From: 4484-232 sp964486555
GTDB lineage: Bacteria; Thermotogota; Thermotogae; Thermotogales; Thermotogaceae
DNA length: 8,617 nt
Assembly (NCBI GenBank): GCA_964486555.1
Contig: CAZANP010000068.1
Span: 1 to 8,617, forward strand
Direction: 5' to 3'
Made by a program: the position numbers and the translations under genes. The notes beneath the pieces are model-generated. The model saw nothing but the letters and a program-made list of their open reading frames with translations, made no database searches and was not told the DNA's origin. Shown here piece by piece: positions 1-7,488 of this stretch (position 1 is its first letter; every line of letters begins with the position of its first letter).

Positions 1-25
1 GACATAATGGTTAAAATAATATTAT

Positions 26-32
26 GAGGTGA
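26..32 (+). promoter_or_regulatory. Ribosome binding site for csx1
   Basis: GAGGTGA lies 6 bases before a TTG codon at 39 and matches the anti-Shine-Dalgarno sequence well. An in-frame stop (TGA at 30-32) rules out any start further upstream. The site therefore fixes the TTG at 39 as the start of csx1. The bases before it (1-25) are AT-rich, but no convincing -35/-10 pair is visible, so the operon promoter is probably outside the window. Confidence 0.8.
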
Positions 33-38
33 GATCTT

Positions 39-1313
39 TTGCTGAGGGTCCTCATCTCACCATGGGGAAATTTCAAAGTTTGGAGAGAAACAACCTATCT
101 CTTCAATGGGAGGAAATTTCCTGCCAAATCCACTCTTCCAGTTATCAAAGAAGAGATTAAGCCTGATGCTTCGTTCATAATACTTCCAGATACTCTGACA
201 GAATCTTTTGAAAACTACAAAGCAGTTGTGACGCATGTTAAAAACGAGGGATATTCGTTCCTAAAAGAACTTGGTGTGAAAGATGTGGAAATAATCGTCG
301 CTCCGGGAAGCGGTAGCTTTCAAAATGGAAGGTTTATAGGAGATATGATGGACTTTTACAACATTGTCCTTTATGAGCTGTCAACAAAGCTCCCCAAAAG
401 TGATCTGGAGGTTCATCTTGACGTAACACATGGCCTCAACTACATGACACTCATGACCTACAGGGTTGTCAAGGAAATATTAGAAACAATGGGTATATAT
501 AAAAAGGTTTCTCTGATCGTTTACAACTCTGAACCACCTATCCAAGATCAAATCACAAACGTTCACATTGTTGAAAAGGCAAATTTGTTTTTTAGGCCTT
601 CAGATGATTACATATCTTCGAAGATACATCTTTTGGATCTCTATACGATCGAGAAGACAAAGGAAAACTATAGAAAATTGAATGAAGAGGAATTGCATTT
701 TTCTAAAAGTATAGTTAAACGCTGTAGAAAAATGTGGAACGCATGGATGGCTTCTCTCTATTTTGGCTTCCCACTGGTTTTCACAACTTTTTTCCCAGAA
801 TCCAATGATGTGAAAAGAGTTATAGATGATACTCTAAGAGTCTATAAAAATCACATAGAAATCAAGGATAACACCATAAAGAGAAATCTCAAATTTGGAG
901 ACGAATTCAAGATCGTTTTAAAGCTTCATATGTTGATAAATTTGGTCCCTAAGATCAAGAAGAATACATTATCCATACAAGAAATCAGAGAAATCGGAGA
1001 GAAAATCTTGGATCAAAGGGCTAAAGCATTTCTTGAGAGAGAGCTGAACAGCATAGAAAAGGAAGCTATCGATTGTTCAAATCGTAACATCACGTTCGAT
1101 TGGAAACCCCTCAGATGTTTACTGAAAATACCCACAAGTGAGGTTATTAAAAGAAACTTTATGGCCCATGCTGGCCTTGAATGTAACATCACGGAAGTGA
1201 AGTTGGAAAAAGCAAATTCGAGAGAAAAAGTAAAGTACAAGACCTTCCTCAGATATAGTGAGGATAAGAAAAGCACAATTCCAGAATTAGTAGAACAGAT
1301 GATTTTTGGCTAA
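39..1313 (+). CDS. csx1: Csx1-type CARF-HEPN ribonuclease (DxTHG / TM1812-like)
   Basis: Ancillary effector of a type III CRISPR system, 424 aa, starting at TTG behind GAGGTGA. Residues about 1-190 look like a CARF domain, which in this family binds cyclic oligoadenylate made by Cas10. They include an N-terminal ISPWGN loop after the first strand, a glycine/serine loop at A88-F94, and the family signature D128-V-T-H-G132 followed by N134. A hydrophobic, tryptophan-containing linker segment follows (about 233-258). The C-terminal part carries the HEPN RNase motif R-x4-H as R372-N-F-M-A-H377. In known relatives, ligand binding to a CARF dimer activates the HEPN dimer to cut RNA non-specifically in the cytoplasm. 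It is the first gene of the operon and ends 19 bases before the preferred cas10 start. Which ligand (cA4 or cA6) is used cannot be read from the sequence. Some annotators would call it Csm6. Confidence 0.92.
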   Translation: MLRVLISPWGNFKVWRETTYLFNGRKFPAKSTLPVIKEEIKPDASFIILPDTLTESFENYKAVVTHVKNEGYSFLKELGVKDVEIIVAPGSGSFQNGRFIGDMMDFYNIVLYELSTKLPKSDLEVHLDVTHGLNYMTLMTYRVVKEILETMGIYKKVSLIVYNSEPPIQDQITNVHIVEKANLFFRPSDDYISSKIHLLDLYTIEKTKENYRKLNEEELHFSKSIVKRCRKMWNAWMASLYFGFPLVFTTFFPESNDVKRVIDDTLRVYKNHIEIKDNTIKRNLKFGDEFKIVLKLHMLINLVPKIKKNTLSIQEIREIGEKILDQRAKAFLERELNSIEKEAIDCSNRNITFDWKPLRCLLKIPTSEVIKRNFMAHAGLECNITEVKLEKANSREKVKYKTFLRYSEDKKSTIPELVEQMIFG

Positions 1314-1317
1314 TGAT

Positions 1318-1324
1318 AAGGAGG
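1318..1324 (+). promoter_or_regulatory. Ribosome binding site that sets the cas10 start
   Basis: AAGGAGG is a near-perfect Shine-Dalgarno core lying 8 bases before a TTG at 1333. The longer reading frame could begin at a TTG at 1306, but nothing resembling a ribosome binding site precedes that codon, and the strong site would then lie inside the gene. The start at 1333 is therefore preferred. Confidence 0.8.
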
Positions 1325-1332
1325 GATCGATT

Positions 1333-3597
1333 TTGAACGATGTTGAGCTTCTCGCTTTATGCTCCTTTCTTCACGATGTGGGGAAACTCGTTTTCAGGGC
1401 TGGAAGAAAAGGGGAAAGGCATTATGAAGAAACATACAATATCTTGAAAGAATTCTTACCAGAAGACGTGGCAGAAATAGCATCTCATCACCATGAATCA
1501 AGGAATACTCCCCTTGAATGGAAGCCATCAGCTCTTAGTGGTAAAAAGAAAATACTTGCCGAGATAATATCACAGGCAGACAACATCAGCTCAGCTCTCG
1601 AAAGGGAAGATGAAGAGAAGGGGACCAGTCGTAAGATGGTGAACATATTCTCCACTCTAAGAAATGGAAAACGTAGAGAAATAGATTATTCAAAAGAAGA
1701 TATTGAAAACTTCCTTCAAACCCTGAAAGCACTATTCTCTTCCATGAAAGTTGAAAAAGTACCTTTTGGCTTTCTTGACATCATATCTCGAGCCTTCCTC
1801 ATAAATATCCCCGAGACAACCATGAGCGGTCCTGTGGAAACTTCGTTGTATTCTCATCAGAAGTTGACAGCCGCTTTTGCCGTTGCGATCTATCACTACC
1901 TCTTGGAGAAATACGAAGACCTGAAAAATTTCCCCTTTGGTAAGGTTTCAGAAAACGAGAAATGCTTTTTACTTCTGGAGATAGACATATCAGGTATACA
2001 AAAATTTCTCTATCATGTTGGTATGAAAAAAGCTTTGAGATTTCTGATGGGAAGATCTTTTTTCATAAGCCTATTAACCTCTCTGATAAAGGAAGACCTC
2101 ATAAGAGAACTTCACGTGACCGATTTCAATTTTCTGGTAACAAGTGGGGGGTTCATCTTAAGTGTCCTTCCAAACACACGAGGTGTAAAAGATATTCTCA
2201 AGAAGATCCAGGATAGATACACCAGGTCCATCTTTTTCCTAACAGATGGAAACCTTTCGCTTCACTTCGCATCTGTTGAGTTCTCTCCAAGCGATACCAA
2301 AAACTTCAAGAAAGTGTCAGAAGATTTAATGAAAAGGATGGAAAGGAGCAAGCAATTACCCTTCAGGGATCAGTTTGAAGAGATGTTCAACTATCAGTTC
2401 AATGATGAAGGTGAAATATGCGATCTATGTGGCTTCAGTAGAATGAGGATACATCTTTTCGAAAAAAGATGGGACACCCTGGTGATCGATGGGAAAAAAT
2501 ACAGGCTATGTGAACTTTGCTCCTTCATGAACGATGTCCTAGAAAGATTGGGAGAAGGAAAAGTGTACCTCTCAAGGAATGAGGAATGGAATGTGGGCAG
2601 AGGGGATATCTTAATTTATGTGAAAAGCATCGAGGATCTTTTAAATGAAAATCCCAAAGATCTCCTTAGTGGTATCAGATCGTTTCATCATATACCTTAC
2701 GAGCTGGGATACGAAAGTAAAGAATTCGACGTCATTGCTAAAAGTGGGCCAGGGGCCCCTTTTCTTGCCTACATGGCCATGGATATGGATGATGTTGGGA
2801 AATTAATAGAAGAACTGATGAGTGGAAAACCCTCTCTTTCCAGATTTGCGGAGTTTTCCATAAGACTAGATACTTTCTTTAGGAGCGAAGTTTCCAAAAT
2901 CGTGAGAAGCGATATAGAAGAACCAAAAAGGCTTTGGAACAGGATCGAGAAAAAACCCGATAAATTCATACTCTACGTCGGAGGGGATGATCTCATAGTC
3001 GTTGGCCACTTTTCAGCGATCATCCCTCTTGCTTTCAAAATTGAAGAAAAGTTCAAAGAGTTCTTTGCAAATGAGAACATAACGATATCTTCAGGAATAT
3101 CGATCGTACCAAGAAATTACCCTGTTCGAATCGCAGTTGAGCGTGCACAGAATAACCTGGAACTATCAAAAAGAAATGAGAAAGGAAAGATAACTGTTTT
3201 CAGAAAAACATTCAATTTCTCGGACGATTTTTGGAAAATCTTAGACTTATTTTCTGAACACATAAATCTTGGTGGAGAAACGCTGTTTCTTTTCAATGTG
3301 AACGATCCTGAGAAAAACAGTTTAATAAGAAGAACCACCCTTTGGAAGATTCTATGGATCCTCTCCCAAGAAGCAGTAAAGGCTCAAGAGAAAGTCAAAA
3401 AAATCGTTACGCTTCGATACACAATATCCAGAATTTTCGAGAGGATTGTGAAGTCAGCAAAAGAGGAAGAAAGGGGAAGATTGTATAAGTGGTATAAAGA
3501 ATTTCCTAAGTTCTTTGTAGGGAAGGCACACTCTGATCTTGTGCTCTCCACTTTGGAGTATCTTGAACTTTTGAGCAGAAAGGAGGAGAGAGAATGA
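1333..3597 (+). CDS. cas10: Cas10/Csm1, large subunit of the Csm complex (HD nuclease plus cyclase)
   Basis: Signature subunit of type III-A interference, 754 aa from the preferred TTG (763 aa if started at TTG 1306). Residues below use the 754-aa numbering. The N-terminal HD domain shows FLH14-D15-VGK, an HHH triplet at 52-54 and the QAD83 segment; in the family this domain cuts single-stranded DNA. The first palm domain contains D218-I-S-G-I-Q. A zinc-finger-like insertion has C363-x2-C366 and C393-x2-C396. The second palm has D484-M-D-D487-V-G-K and the intact cyclase motif G550-G-D-D553, the site that makes cyclic oligoadenylates when target RNA is bound. The stop overlaps the csm2 start (ATGA). 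With csx1 directly upstream, the synthetase and its probable receptor are encoded side by side. Nothing in the gene looks broken. Confidence 0.96.
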   Translation: MNDVELLALCSFLHDVGKLVFRAGRKGERHYEETYNILKEFLPEDVAEIASHHHESRNTPLEWKPSALSGKKKILAEIISQADNISSALEREDEEKGTSRKMVNIFSTLRNGKRREIDYSKEDIENFLQTLKALFSSMKVEKVPFGFLDIISRAFLINIPETTMSGPVETSLYSHQKLTAAFAVAIYHYLLEKYEDLKNFPFGKVSENEKCFLLLEIDISGIQKFLYHVGMKKALRFLMGRSFFISLLTSLIKEDLIRELHVTDFNFLVTSGGFILSVLPNTRGVKDILKKIQDRYTRSIFFLTDGNLSLHFASVEFSPSDTKNFKKVSEDLMKRMERSKQLPFRDQFEEMFNYQFNDEGEICDLCGFSRMRIHLFEKRWDTLVIDGKKYRLCELCSFMNDVLERLGEGKVYLSRNEEWNVGRGDILIYVKSIEDLLNENPKDLLSGIRSFHHIPYELGYESKEFDVIAKSGPGAPFLAYMAMDMDDVGKLIEELMSGKPSLSRFAEFSIRLDTFFRSEVSKIVRSDIEEPKRLWNRIEKKPDKFILYVGGDDLIVVGHFSAIIPLAFKIEEKFKEFFANENITISSGISIVPRNYPVRIAVERAQNNLELSKRNEKGKITVFRKTFNFSDDFWKILDLFSEHINLGGETLFLFNVNDPEKNSLIRRTTLWKILWILSQEAVKAQEKVKKIVTLRYTISRIFERIVKSAKEEERGRLYKWYKEFPKFFVGKAHSDLVLSTLEYLELLSRKEERE

Positions 3598-3998
3598 CCT
3601 TTTTGAGCATGGATTTTAAAAATGTCGAAAAACAAGCTCAAAGTATTGTCGAAGAACTCTCAAAGTTCAAAGGAGACAGTCAGGGGTACTCCAGTTTCAT
3701 CAGAAATCTATATGACATCGTGAGAAGAATCGACTATGAGGAGAAAAATAATGCTAGTATCATCAAAGCGAAAATACTGCTTTTGTACCATATATCGAGA
3801 AAAATGGATAAGAAAAAAGAAGAGGAGAAAAAAACGCTGGAAGAGCTAAGGAAAGTACTCATCGGTGCTTGCGATGAGATGATCGAAGCAAAGGATAAGA
3901 AAAAGGAAGTCGTCGATAAACTGAAGATATTCCTTCAAGCTCTTATAGCCGGCATGAAATACAGAGAAGTGATGAATTCCGTATCGCGTGGGAGGTAG
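3594..3998 (+). CDS. csm2: Csm2, small subunit of the Csm complex
   Basis: Small, predominantly alpha-helical protein of 134 aa with no enzyme motif, in the usual Csm2 size range and position between cas10 and csm3. It has a highly charged stretch at about 69-87 (many K and E) and a KIFLQALIAGMKY segment near 111-123, which fits the C-terminal helix of the family. In Csm complexes, Csm2 copies line the crRNA-target duplex and contact Cas10. The start ATG at 3594 overlaps the cas10 stop as ATGA and is preceded by AAGGAGG at 3580-3586, seven bases away. A second ATG at 3609 is too far from that site. The identification rests mainly on size, helical composition and gene order. Confidence 0.88.
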   Translation: MTFLSMDFKNVEKQAQSIVEELSKFKGDSQGYSSFIRNLYDIVRRIDYEEKNNASIIKAKILLLYHISRKMDKKKEEEKKTLEELRKVLIGACDEMIEAKDKKKEVVDKLKIFLQALIAGMKYREVMNSVSRGR

Positions 3999-4003
3999 AT
4001 AGT

Positions 4004-4789
4004 ATGTGTGCTGAAGCTTCTTTCAAAACAGGGAAAATCCTCGCAAAAGTTGTCTTGAATTACAAGATAGAAGCATTAACTGGGATACATATAGGAAGTT
4101 CCAAAGAGACATTCGAAATTGGAGATGTTGACAACCCGGTCGTGAAGGATCCAATAACGGGGGAGCCGTATATACCTGGCAGCAGTTTGAAGGGTAAAAT
4201 GCGATCTCTTCTTGAAAAGAAATACTTCACGATTAGTGAGAATAAAAATGCAATTGTGTTCTTCAACAAGGAATATCATTCCTGTCAAGAGGAACATTGT
4301 CCTATTTGCTCTCTTTTTGGTGCATCCGTGACAAATCCTCCAAGACCAGGTAGGGTGATTGTGAGGGATGCGTTTCTTGATGATGATAGTGTGAAGACTT
4401 TAAAGAAAATGGACATACCAGGTTTCACAGAGATCAAATACGAAAACGCTATAAACAGGTTGACAGCAAAGGCCAATCCAAGGCAGATGGAGCGAATACC
4501 GAGAGGAGTTAAATTCGATGTTGAAATAGTCTATGAAGTGGACGATGAGGAATTATTTAAAATCAACCTTCCATGGCTTTTTGATGGTATAAGGCTCCTT
4601 GAGTTGGATGGAATAGGTGGAAGTGTATCGAGAGGCTATGGTAAAGTGAAATTTGAGCTTATGAATGCTAAAGTGTACAAGATAACCAAAGAAGGAATAA
4701 CAGAAAAGGATTTCGAAGTAAAGGAAAAAGACACCAGCGAAATCGTGAAAGAAATGAGGGAATACATATTTAAAAATGCTGAGGAGTGA
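4004..4789 (+). CDS. csm3: Csm3, RAMP backbone subunit and target-RNA endonuclease
   Basis: Repeated Cas7-type subunit of the Csm filament, 261 aa. It binds crRNA and cuts the paired target RNA at 6-base intervals in studied systems. The N-terminal RAMP signature LTGIHIGS (25-32) is followed by IGDVD43-N-P-V, where D43 is at the position of the catalytic aspartate of Csm3, and by YIPGSSLKGK (56-65). A cysteine/histidine cluster H92-x-C94-x3-H98-C99-x2-C102, just before SLFGA, fits the zinc-binding region of Csm3. A C-terminal glycine-rich loop runs from G203 to K214 (GGSVSRGYGK core). The start ATG lies 5 bases after the csm2 stop, with GGGAGG at 3990-3995 spaced 8 bases away. Confidence 0.96.
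   Translation: MCAEASFKTGKILAKVVLNYKIEALTGIHIGSSKETFEIGDVDNPVVKDPITGEPYIPGSSLKGKMRSLLEKKYFTISENKNAIVFFNKEYHSCQEEHCPICSLFGASVTNPPRPGRVIVRDAFLDDDSVKTLKKMDIPGFTEIKYENAINRLTAKANPRQMERIPRGVKFDVEIVYEVDDEELFKINLPWLFDGIRLLELDGIGGSVSRGYGKVKFELMNAKVYKITKEGITEKDFEVKEKDTSEIVKEMREYIFKNAEE
4782..4786 (+). promoter_or_regulatory. Ribosome binding site that sets the csm4 start
   Basis: AGGAG (within GAGGAGTGAT, which also carries the csm3 stop) lies 8 bases before TTG 4795. The longer frame could begin at GTG 4786, but that codon overlaps this site and has no usable one upstream. The TTG at 4795 is the better-supported start. Against this, GTG 4786 would give a GTGA overlap like the ATGA junctions elsewhere in the operon. 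Confidence 0.65.
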
Positions 4790-4794
4790 TAACC

Positions 4795-5673
4795 TTGTAC
4801 CTAGTGAAGATGTACTTTCACTCTCCTGTGATCGTAGGGGGAGAACAAATTGGGGGTTATCATAAAAAACTCATGAACTACATTCCCTCTGATAGATTGT
4901 TTGCAGAGATCTACACCTCATATATCGAGGCATGGGGAGAAGTCTTTGATGCAAATAAACTCATTCTTTCATCAGCCTTCCCATTTATAAAGGATAAACT
5001 TTACATTCCTATCTCACGCCTAGCAGGAGGAGTTAAAGGTTTTATACAAAAAGAGGAAGCTCCAAGGATGATTGAAAAAGCTCTCAAAGGAGGAAACATT
5101 GAAAAAAGCTATGTTGAAAAATTCCATGAAGATCTCAACAGACATTTTGTATCGGTTGTAAGGCCACGGGTCAGAATAGGGCGAATGAACAACGAACCGG
5201 AGCTTTTCTTCAGCGAGGAGCTTCACATATCCAGAGAGAGTGGCTTTTACTTTTTCATCGATCATCCCGAGATTGAAAAGATACTAACATCCCTCGAATA
5301 CAGGGCAATAAGTGGCTGGGGAGGAAGAAGGAAGAGTGGCTATGGGAAATTCTCTATAGAGTATGAAAAATACTCTATGGATAGGGAAAAATCGGAGTAT
5401 TTCATACTCCTTTCTCGATGGATACCGTCGAAGAGCGATTCAACGGGGGAAGGCCTGTTTCTTCTTAGTTACAGTCTGGGGCTGGATTCGGGATGGAACA
5501 TTTCAGATTCCAAAAAGAAAAGAAGAAGAGTTTTCGTATCTGAAGGTGCGATTTTTTCGAGGAAACGAACGGGACTAGCTGTGGCTGCCAACATTCAGGG
5601 AACGATAATAAGGGAAAACAGCATATTGAGGTATTACAAACCATTTCTTTTACCCTTAGAGGTGAAAGAATGA
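4795..5673 (+). CDS. csm4: Csm4, Cas5-like RAMP subunit that holds the crRNA 5' tag
   Basis: RAMP protein of 292 aa from the preferred TTG (295 aa from GTG 4786); numbering here is from the TTG. In Csm complexes Csm4 binds the 5' repeat-derived tag of the crRNA and bridges Cas10 to the Csm3 filament. The N-terminal part has FHSP (8-11) and IPSD34-RLF, resembling the usual first RAMP strand and the S-D-x-L-F segment of Csm4. LYIPISRL (69-76) corresponds to the second RAMP region. The glycine-rich loop GWGGRRKSGYGK sits at about 174-185. No nuclease motif is expected or seen. The gene starts 5 bases after the csm3 stop and its own stop overlaps the csm5 start (ATGA). Confidence 0.92.
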   Translation: MYLVKMYFHSPVIVGGEQIGGYHKKLMNYIPSDRLFAEIYTSYIEAWGEVFDANKLILSSAFPFIKDKLYIPISRLAGGVKGFIQKEEAPRMIEKALKGGNIEKSYVEKFHEDLNRHFVSVVRPRVRIGRMNNEPELFFSEELHISRESGFYFFIDHPEIEKILTSLEYRAISGWGGRRKSGYGKFSIEYEKYSMDREKSEYFILLSRWIPSKSDSTGEGLFLLSYSLGLDSGWNISDSKKKRRRVFVSEGAIFSRKRTGLAVAANIQGTIIRENSILRYYKPFLLPLEVKE

Positions 5674-6611
5674 GGGTGAGGTTAAAAGTTTTGACACCTG
5701 TACACATAGGTTCTGGTGAAACATTAAGTAGGATGGATTTCGTTCTTAGAGATGGAAAGGTCTTCGTTCTCGATTGGGCGAAAATAGCGGATCATTTCGA
5801 TTACAAAACGGTAGAACTGCTTCTTTTATCCAAAAATCTTGAAAATTTCTTTCAAAAGGTAAGGATTGAAGGATTTTCGAAGTACTCTATGAGATTCTCC
5901 TCTAATAAAACGCTCCAGCGAGAAATCCGTTGTGCCATAAGGGATCCACTATCAAAGGATCTGTACATTCCTGGATCCTCAGTTAAAGGAGCCATTGTGA
6001 GGCAACTTCTCATGGAATTTCTAAAGAACGAAAAAAAGTTTCTGGAAAAGATAGTAAGGGTCGTTAGGAATAGCGGTAGGAAATTGAACTGGTCGGTGAA
6101 TTTCACAAAATTCGATAAGGAAATAGAGGGTAATATAAGTAGCTACGAGCAGTTGATGGGTCACAGCATAGTGATATCTGATTTCTTTCCAAAAAGAAGG
6201 TGTACAGGTGTGGTCGAAAAAATCACAATACACTTACCAAAAAGAAACATCCATGTATATGCAGAGGTGATACCTGAAGGAACGATTTTGGAAGGAGAAA
6301 TAACCTTGAGGAAAGATTTTGGGAAGGTCTTTGCGGAGTTTTTTTGTGAGGTGTTTGATATTAAAAAAATACCGGATTTTCCGAAAGATGAGAAAGAGTT
6401 ACTGAAAAAAGTTGGGAAGTTTCAGTTGGGATATGGAACTGGTTTTAAAAATTTCACAATTTGGGATATTTTGGACGAAAACTCAAAACGTAAAATTTTG
6501 AAAATCCTGAAAATTAAGGTAAAGGATCCAGGAGATTTCCCAGTGAGTTTTAAAGAGGTGGAAAGACTTCGCGAAAGATTAGGTCTAGTAGAGATATACG
6601 AGGTGGTGTGA
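5670..6611 (+). CDS. csm5: Csm5, RAMP subunit at the crRNA 3' end
   Basis: RAMP subunit of 313 aa that caps the Csm3 filament at the crRNA 3' end in known complexes and has been linked there to crRNA maturation. It begins with LTPVHIGSGE (8-17), typical of Csm3 and Csm5. A DFVLRDGKVFVLD stretch (23-35), DLYIPGSSVKG (97-107) and a C-terminal QLGYGTGFKNFTIW (252-265) then separate it from Csm3; the G-x-G-T-G-F core is characteristic of Csm5. The ATG overlaps the csm4 stop and is preceded by GAGGTGA at 5659-5665. The TGA stop overlaps the first base of the preferred cas6 ATG. It lacks the catalytic aspartate context found in Csm3. Confidence 0.92.
   Translation: MRVRLKVLTPVHIGSGETLSRMDFVLRDGKVFVLDWAKIADHFDYKTVELLLLSKNLENFFQKVRIEGFSKYSMRFSSNKTLQREIRCAIRDPLSKDLYIPGSSVKGAIVRQLLMEFLKNEKKFLEKIVRVVRNSGRKLNWSVNFTKFDKEIEGNISSYEQLMGHSIVISDFFPKRRCTGVVEKITIHLPKRNIHVYAEVIPEGTILEGEITLRKDFGKVFAEFFCEVFDIKKIPDFPKDEKELLKKVGKFQLGYGTGFKNFTIWDILDENSKRKILKILKIKVKDPGDFPVSFKEVERLRERLGLVEIYEVV
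6600..6605 (+). promoter_or_regulatory. Ribosome binding site that sets the cas6 start
   Basis: GAGGTG lies 5 bases before ATG 6611 but only 2 bases before the alternative GTG 6608. The spacing favours the ATG, which overlaps the csm5 stop by one base (TGATG). Confidence 0.65.
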
Positions 6612-7336
6612 TGCATATTAAGCTATTTATGAGAGCTAAGAATTTAGAGGTTCCTGTATTTTACAGGGCAATGCTTCAGGGGTTTTTCTACAATCATATG
6701 GATGATTTCCTTGGAACTTTCATACACGAAGAAGGTTTTGTATTCGACAGAAGAACTTATAAACTTTTCTCCTTCAGTAGGATATTCTCCAAGGGCACAC
6801 CAGTTTATGATGAAAAAAGAAAAATTCTCATCTTTAATGGAGAAATATGGGTGGTCTTTTCATCCCCGATCTACGATCTGATAAGGAGCATCGAGAAAAA
6901 CATTTTAGAAAGAGGGTTCATCACATTAAATGGTAGGGCGCTTGAAGTTTTTAAGATAACGAAGAGAAGTTACATGATAGATAAAGAAGATGTTAAAATA
7001 AAGACTCTCTCCGGTATCACTTGTTACACCACACAAAACGGAAAAAGGTATTTCTTCGAAGTTGGTGGAAAAGAATGGAACGATATGATAACTTTGAATC
7101 TGAAGAATAAATATAAAATTCTCTACGGGCAGGAAATAGATGGAGATGTGGAAATGGAACCCATAAATGTTTCAAAGAAGGTAACAAGGTATTCCCCGCA
7201 TTCTAGAGACATATACGAGGAATGGATGGGAGTTTTCAAAATAAAAGGTCCAAAAGAGCTCATCCAAGTAGCTATCGATGCAGGAATCGGTCCTAAGAAT
7301 TCCGCAGGTTTTGGATGTGTAAAGCCCATTTCGTGA
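6611..7336 (+). CDS. cas6: Cas6, CRISPR repeat endoribonuclease
   Basis: Metal-independent RNase of 241 aa that cuts each repeat of the pre-crRNA. The C-terminal glycine-rich loop GIGPKNSAGFGCV (225-237) is the hallmark of Cas6. H39, in IHEEGF near the end of the first long helix, is the best candidate for the general-acid/base histidine by position, with Y27 and K51 as possible partners; that assignment is inference. The downstream repeat can form a short stem whose 3' base coincides with the expected cut site, 8 bases before the spacer. The ATG at 6611 is preferred over GTG 6608 because of ribosome-binding-site spacing. It is the last gene of the operon and the closest to the array. Confidence 0.95.
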   Translation: MHIKLFMRAKNLEVPVFYRAMLQGFFYNHMDDFLGTFIHEEGFVFDRRTYKLFSFSRIFSKGTPVYDEKRKILIFNGEIWVVFSSPIYDLIRSIEKNILERGFITLNGRALEVFKITKRSYMIDKEDVKIKTLSGITCYTTQNGKRYFFEVGGKEWNDMITLNLKNKYKILYGQEIDGDVEMEPINVSKKVTRYSPHSRDIYEEWMGVFKIKGPKELIQVAIDAGIGPKNSAGFGCVKPIS

Positions 7337-7365
7337 ACCTCCAATAGCGTAAAAAACCTGGGGGG

Positions 7366-7394
7366 TCGACGAAATATTCAGAAAGACAGATAAT
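7366..7394 (+). promoter_or_regulatory. Candidate promoter for the CRISPR array
   Basis: TCGACG at 7366-7371 (4 of 6 matches to TTGACA) and GATAAT at 7389-7394 (5 of 6 matches to TATAAT) are separated by exactly 17 bases. Transcription would begin near 7401, giving about 95 bases of leader RNA before repeat 1. A match this good can occur by chance in AT-rich DNA, so this is a candidate only. Confidence 0.4.
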
Positions 7395-7421
7395 CCTTTT
7401 TACAACTGTGATATCATTGTA

Positions 7422-7435
7422 TTTGGGATCCCAAA
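7422..7435. repeat. 14-bp perfect palindrome in the leader
   Basis: TTTGGGATCCCAAA is identical to its reverse complement. Neither side has a following T-run, so it does not look like a terminator. It could be a binding site for a dimeric protein or a leader recognition element; neither is shown by the sequence. Confidence 0.75.
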
Positions 7436-7469
7436 AAGCACTTTCTTAACAAAATCATCCTTTTTCATT

Positions 7470-7488
7470 TTTCAGTTCTTTACTGAAA
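7470..7488 (+). repeat. 7-bp inverted repeat next to the first CRISPR repeat
   Basis: TTTCAGT and ACTGAAA are perfect complements around a 5-base TCTTT loop, ending 7 bases before repeat 1. No T-run follows on either strand, which argues against a terminator. The position at the leader-repeat junction is where integration machinery or a processing signal could act. Confidence 0.7.

Noticed and set aside
1..25. Possible promoter (gacata ... tattat) at the window start.
   Set aside because: The -35 would be cut by the window edge, the spacing would be only about 15 bases, and the transcript would start inside the csx1 ribosome binding site.
1..27. Possible end of an upstream gene (frame ending TGA at 25-27).
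   Set aside because: Only eight codons are visible and other frames also end here; nothing supports coding.
735..812. Hydrophobic stretch in Csx1 (about residues 233-258) that could pass for a membrane helix.
   Set aside because: It contains several tryptophans, a proline and a phenylalanine-rich end, and sits between CARF and HEPN parts of a soluble enzyme family; it is more likely a buried core segment.
1013..7344. Short open frames on the minus strand and in alternative + frames inside csx1, cas10, csm3, csm4, csm5 and cas6.
   Set aside because: They lie wholly inside well-identified genes, have hydrophobic or Ser/Phe-rich compositions typical of antisense reading of AT-rich genes, and lack family features.
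7333..7366. Imperfect inverted pairing of ACCTCC (after the cas6 stop) with GGGGGGT about 18 bases on, as an operon terminator.
   Set aside because: The stem needs wobble pairs, the loop is long, and no T-run follows.
7422..7488. Palindrome and stem-loop in the leader as rho-independent terminators.
   Set aside because: Neither has a run of T on its downstream side on either strand, and the palindrome is too short in the loop to form a good RNA hairpin without losing central pairs.
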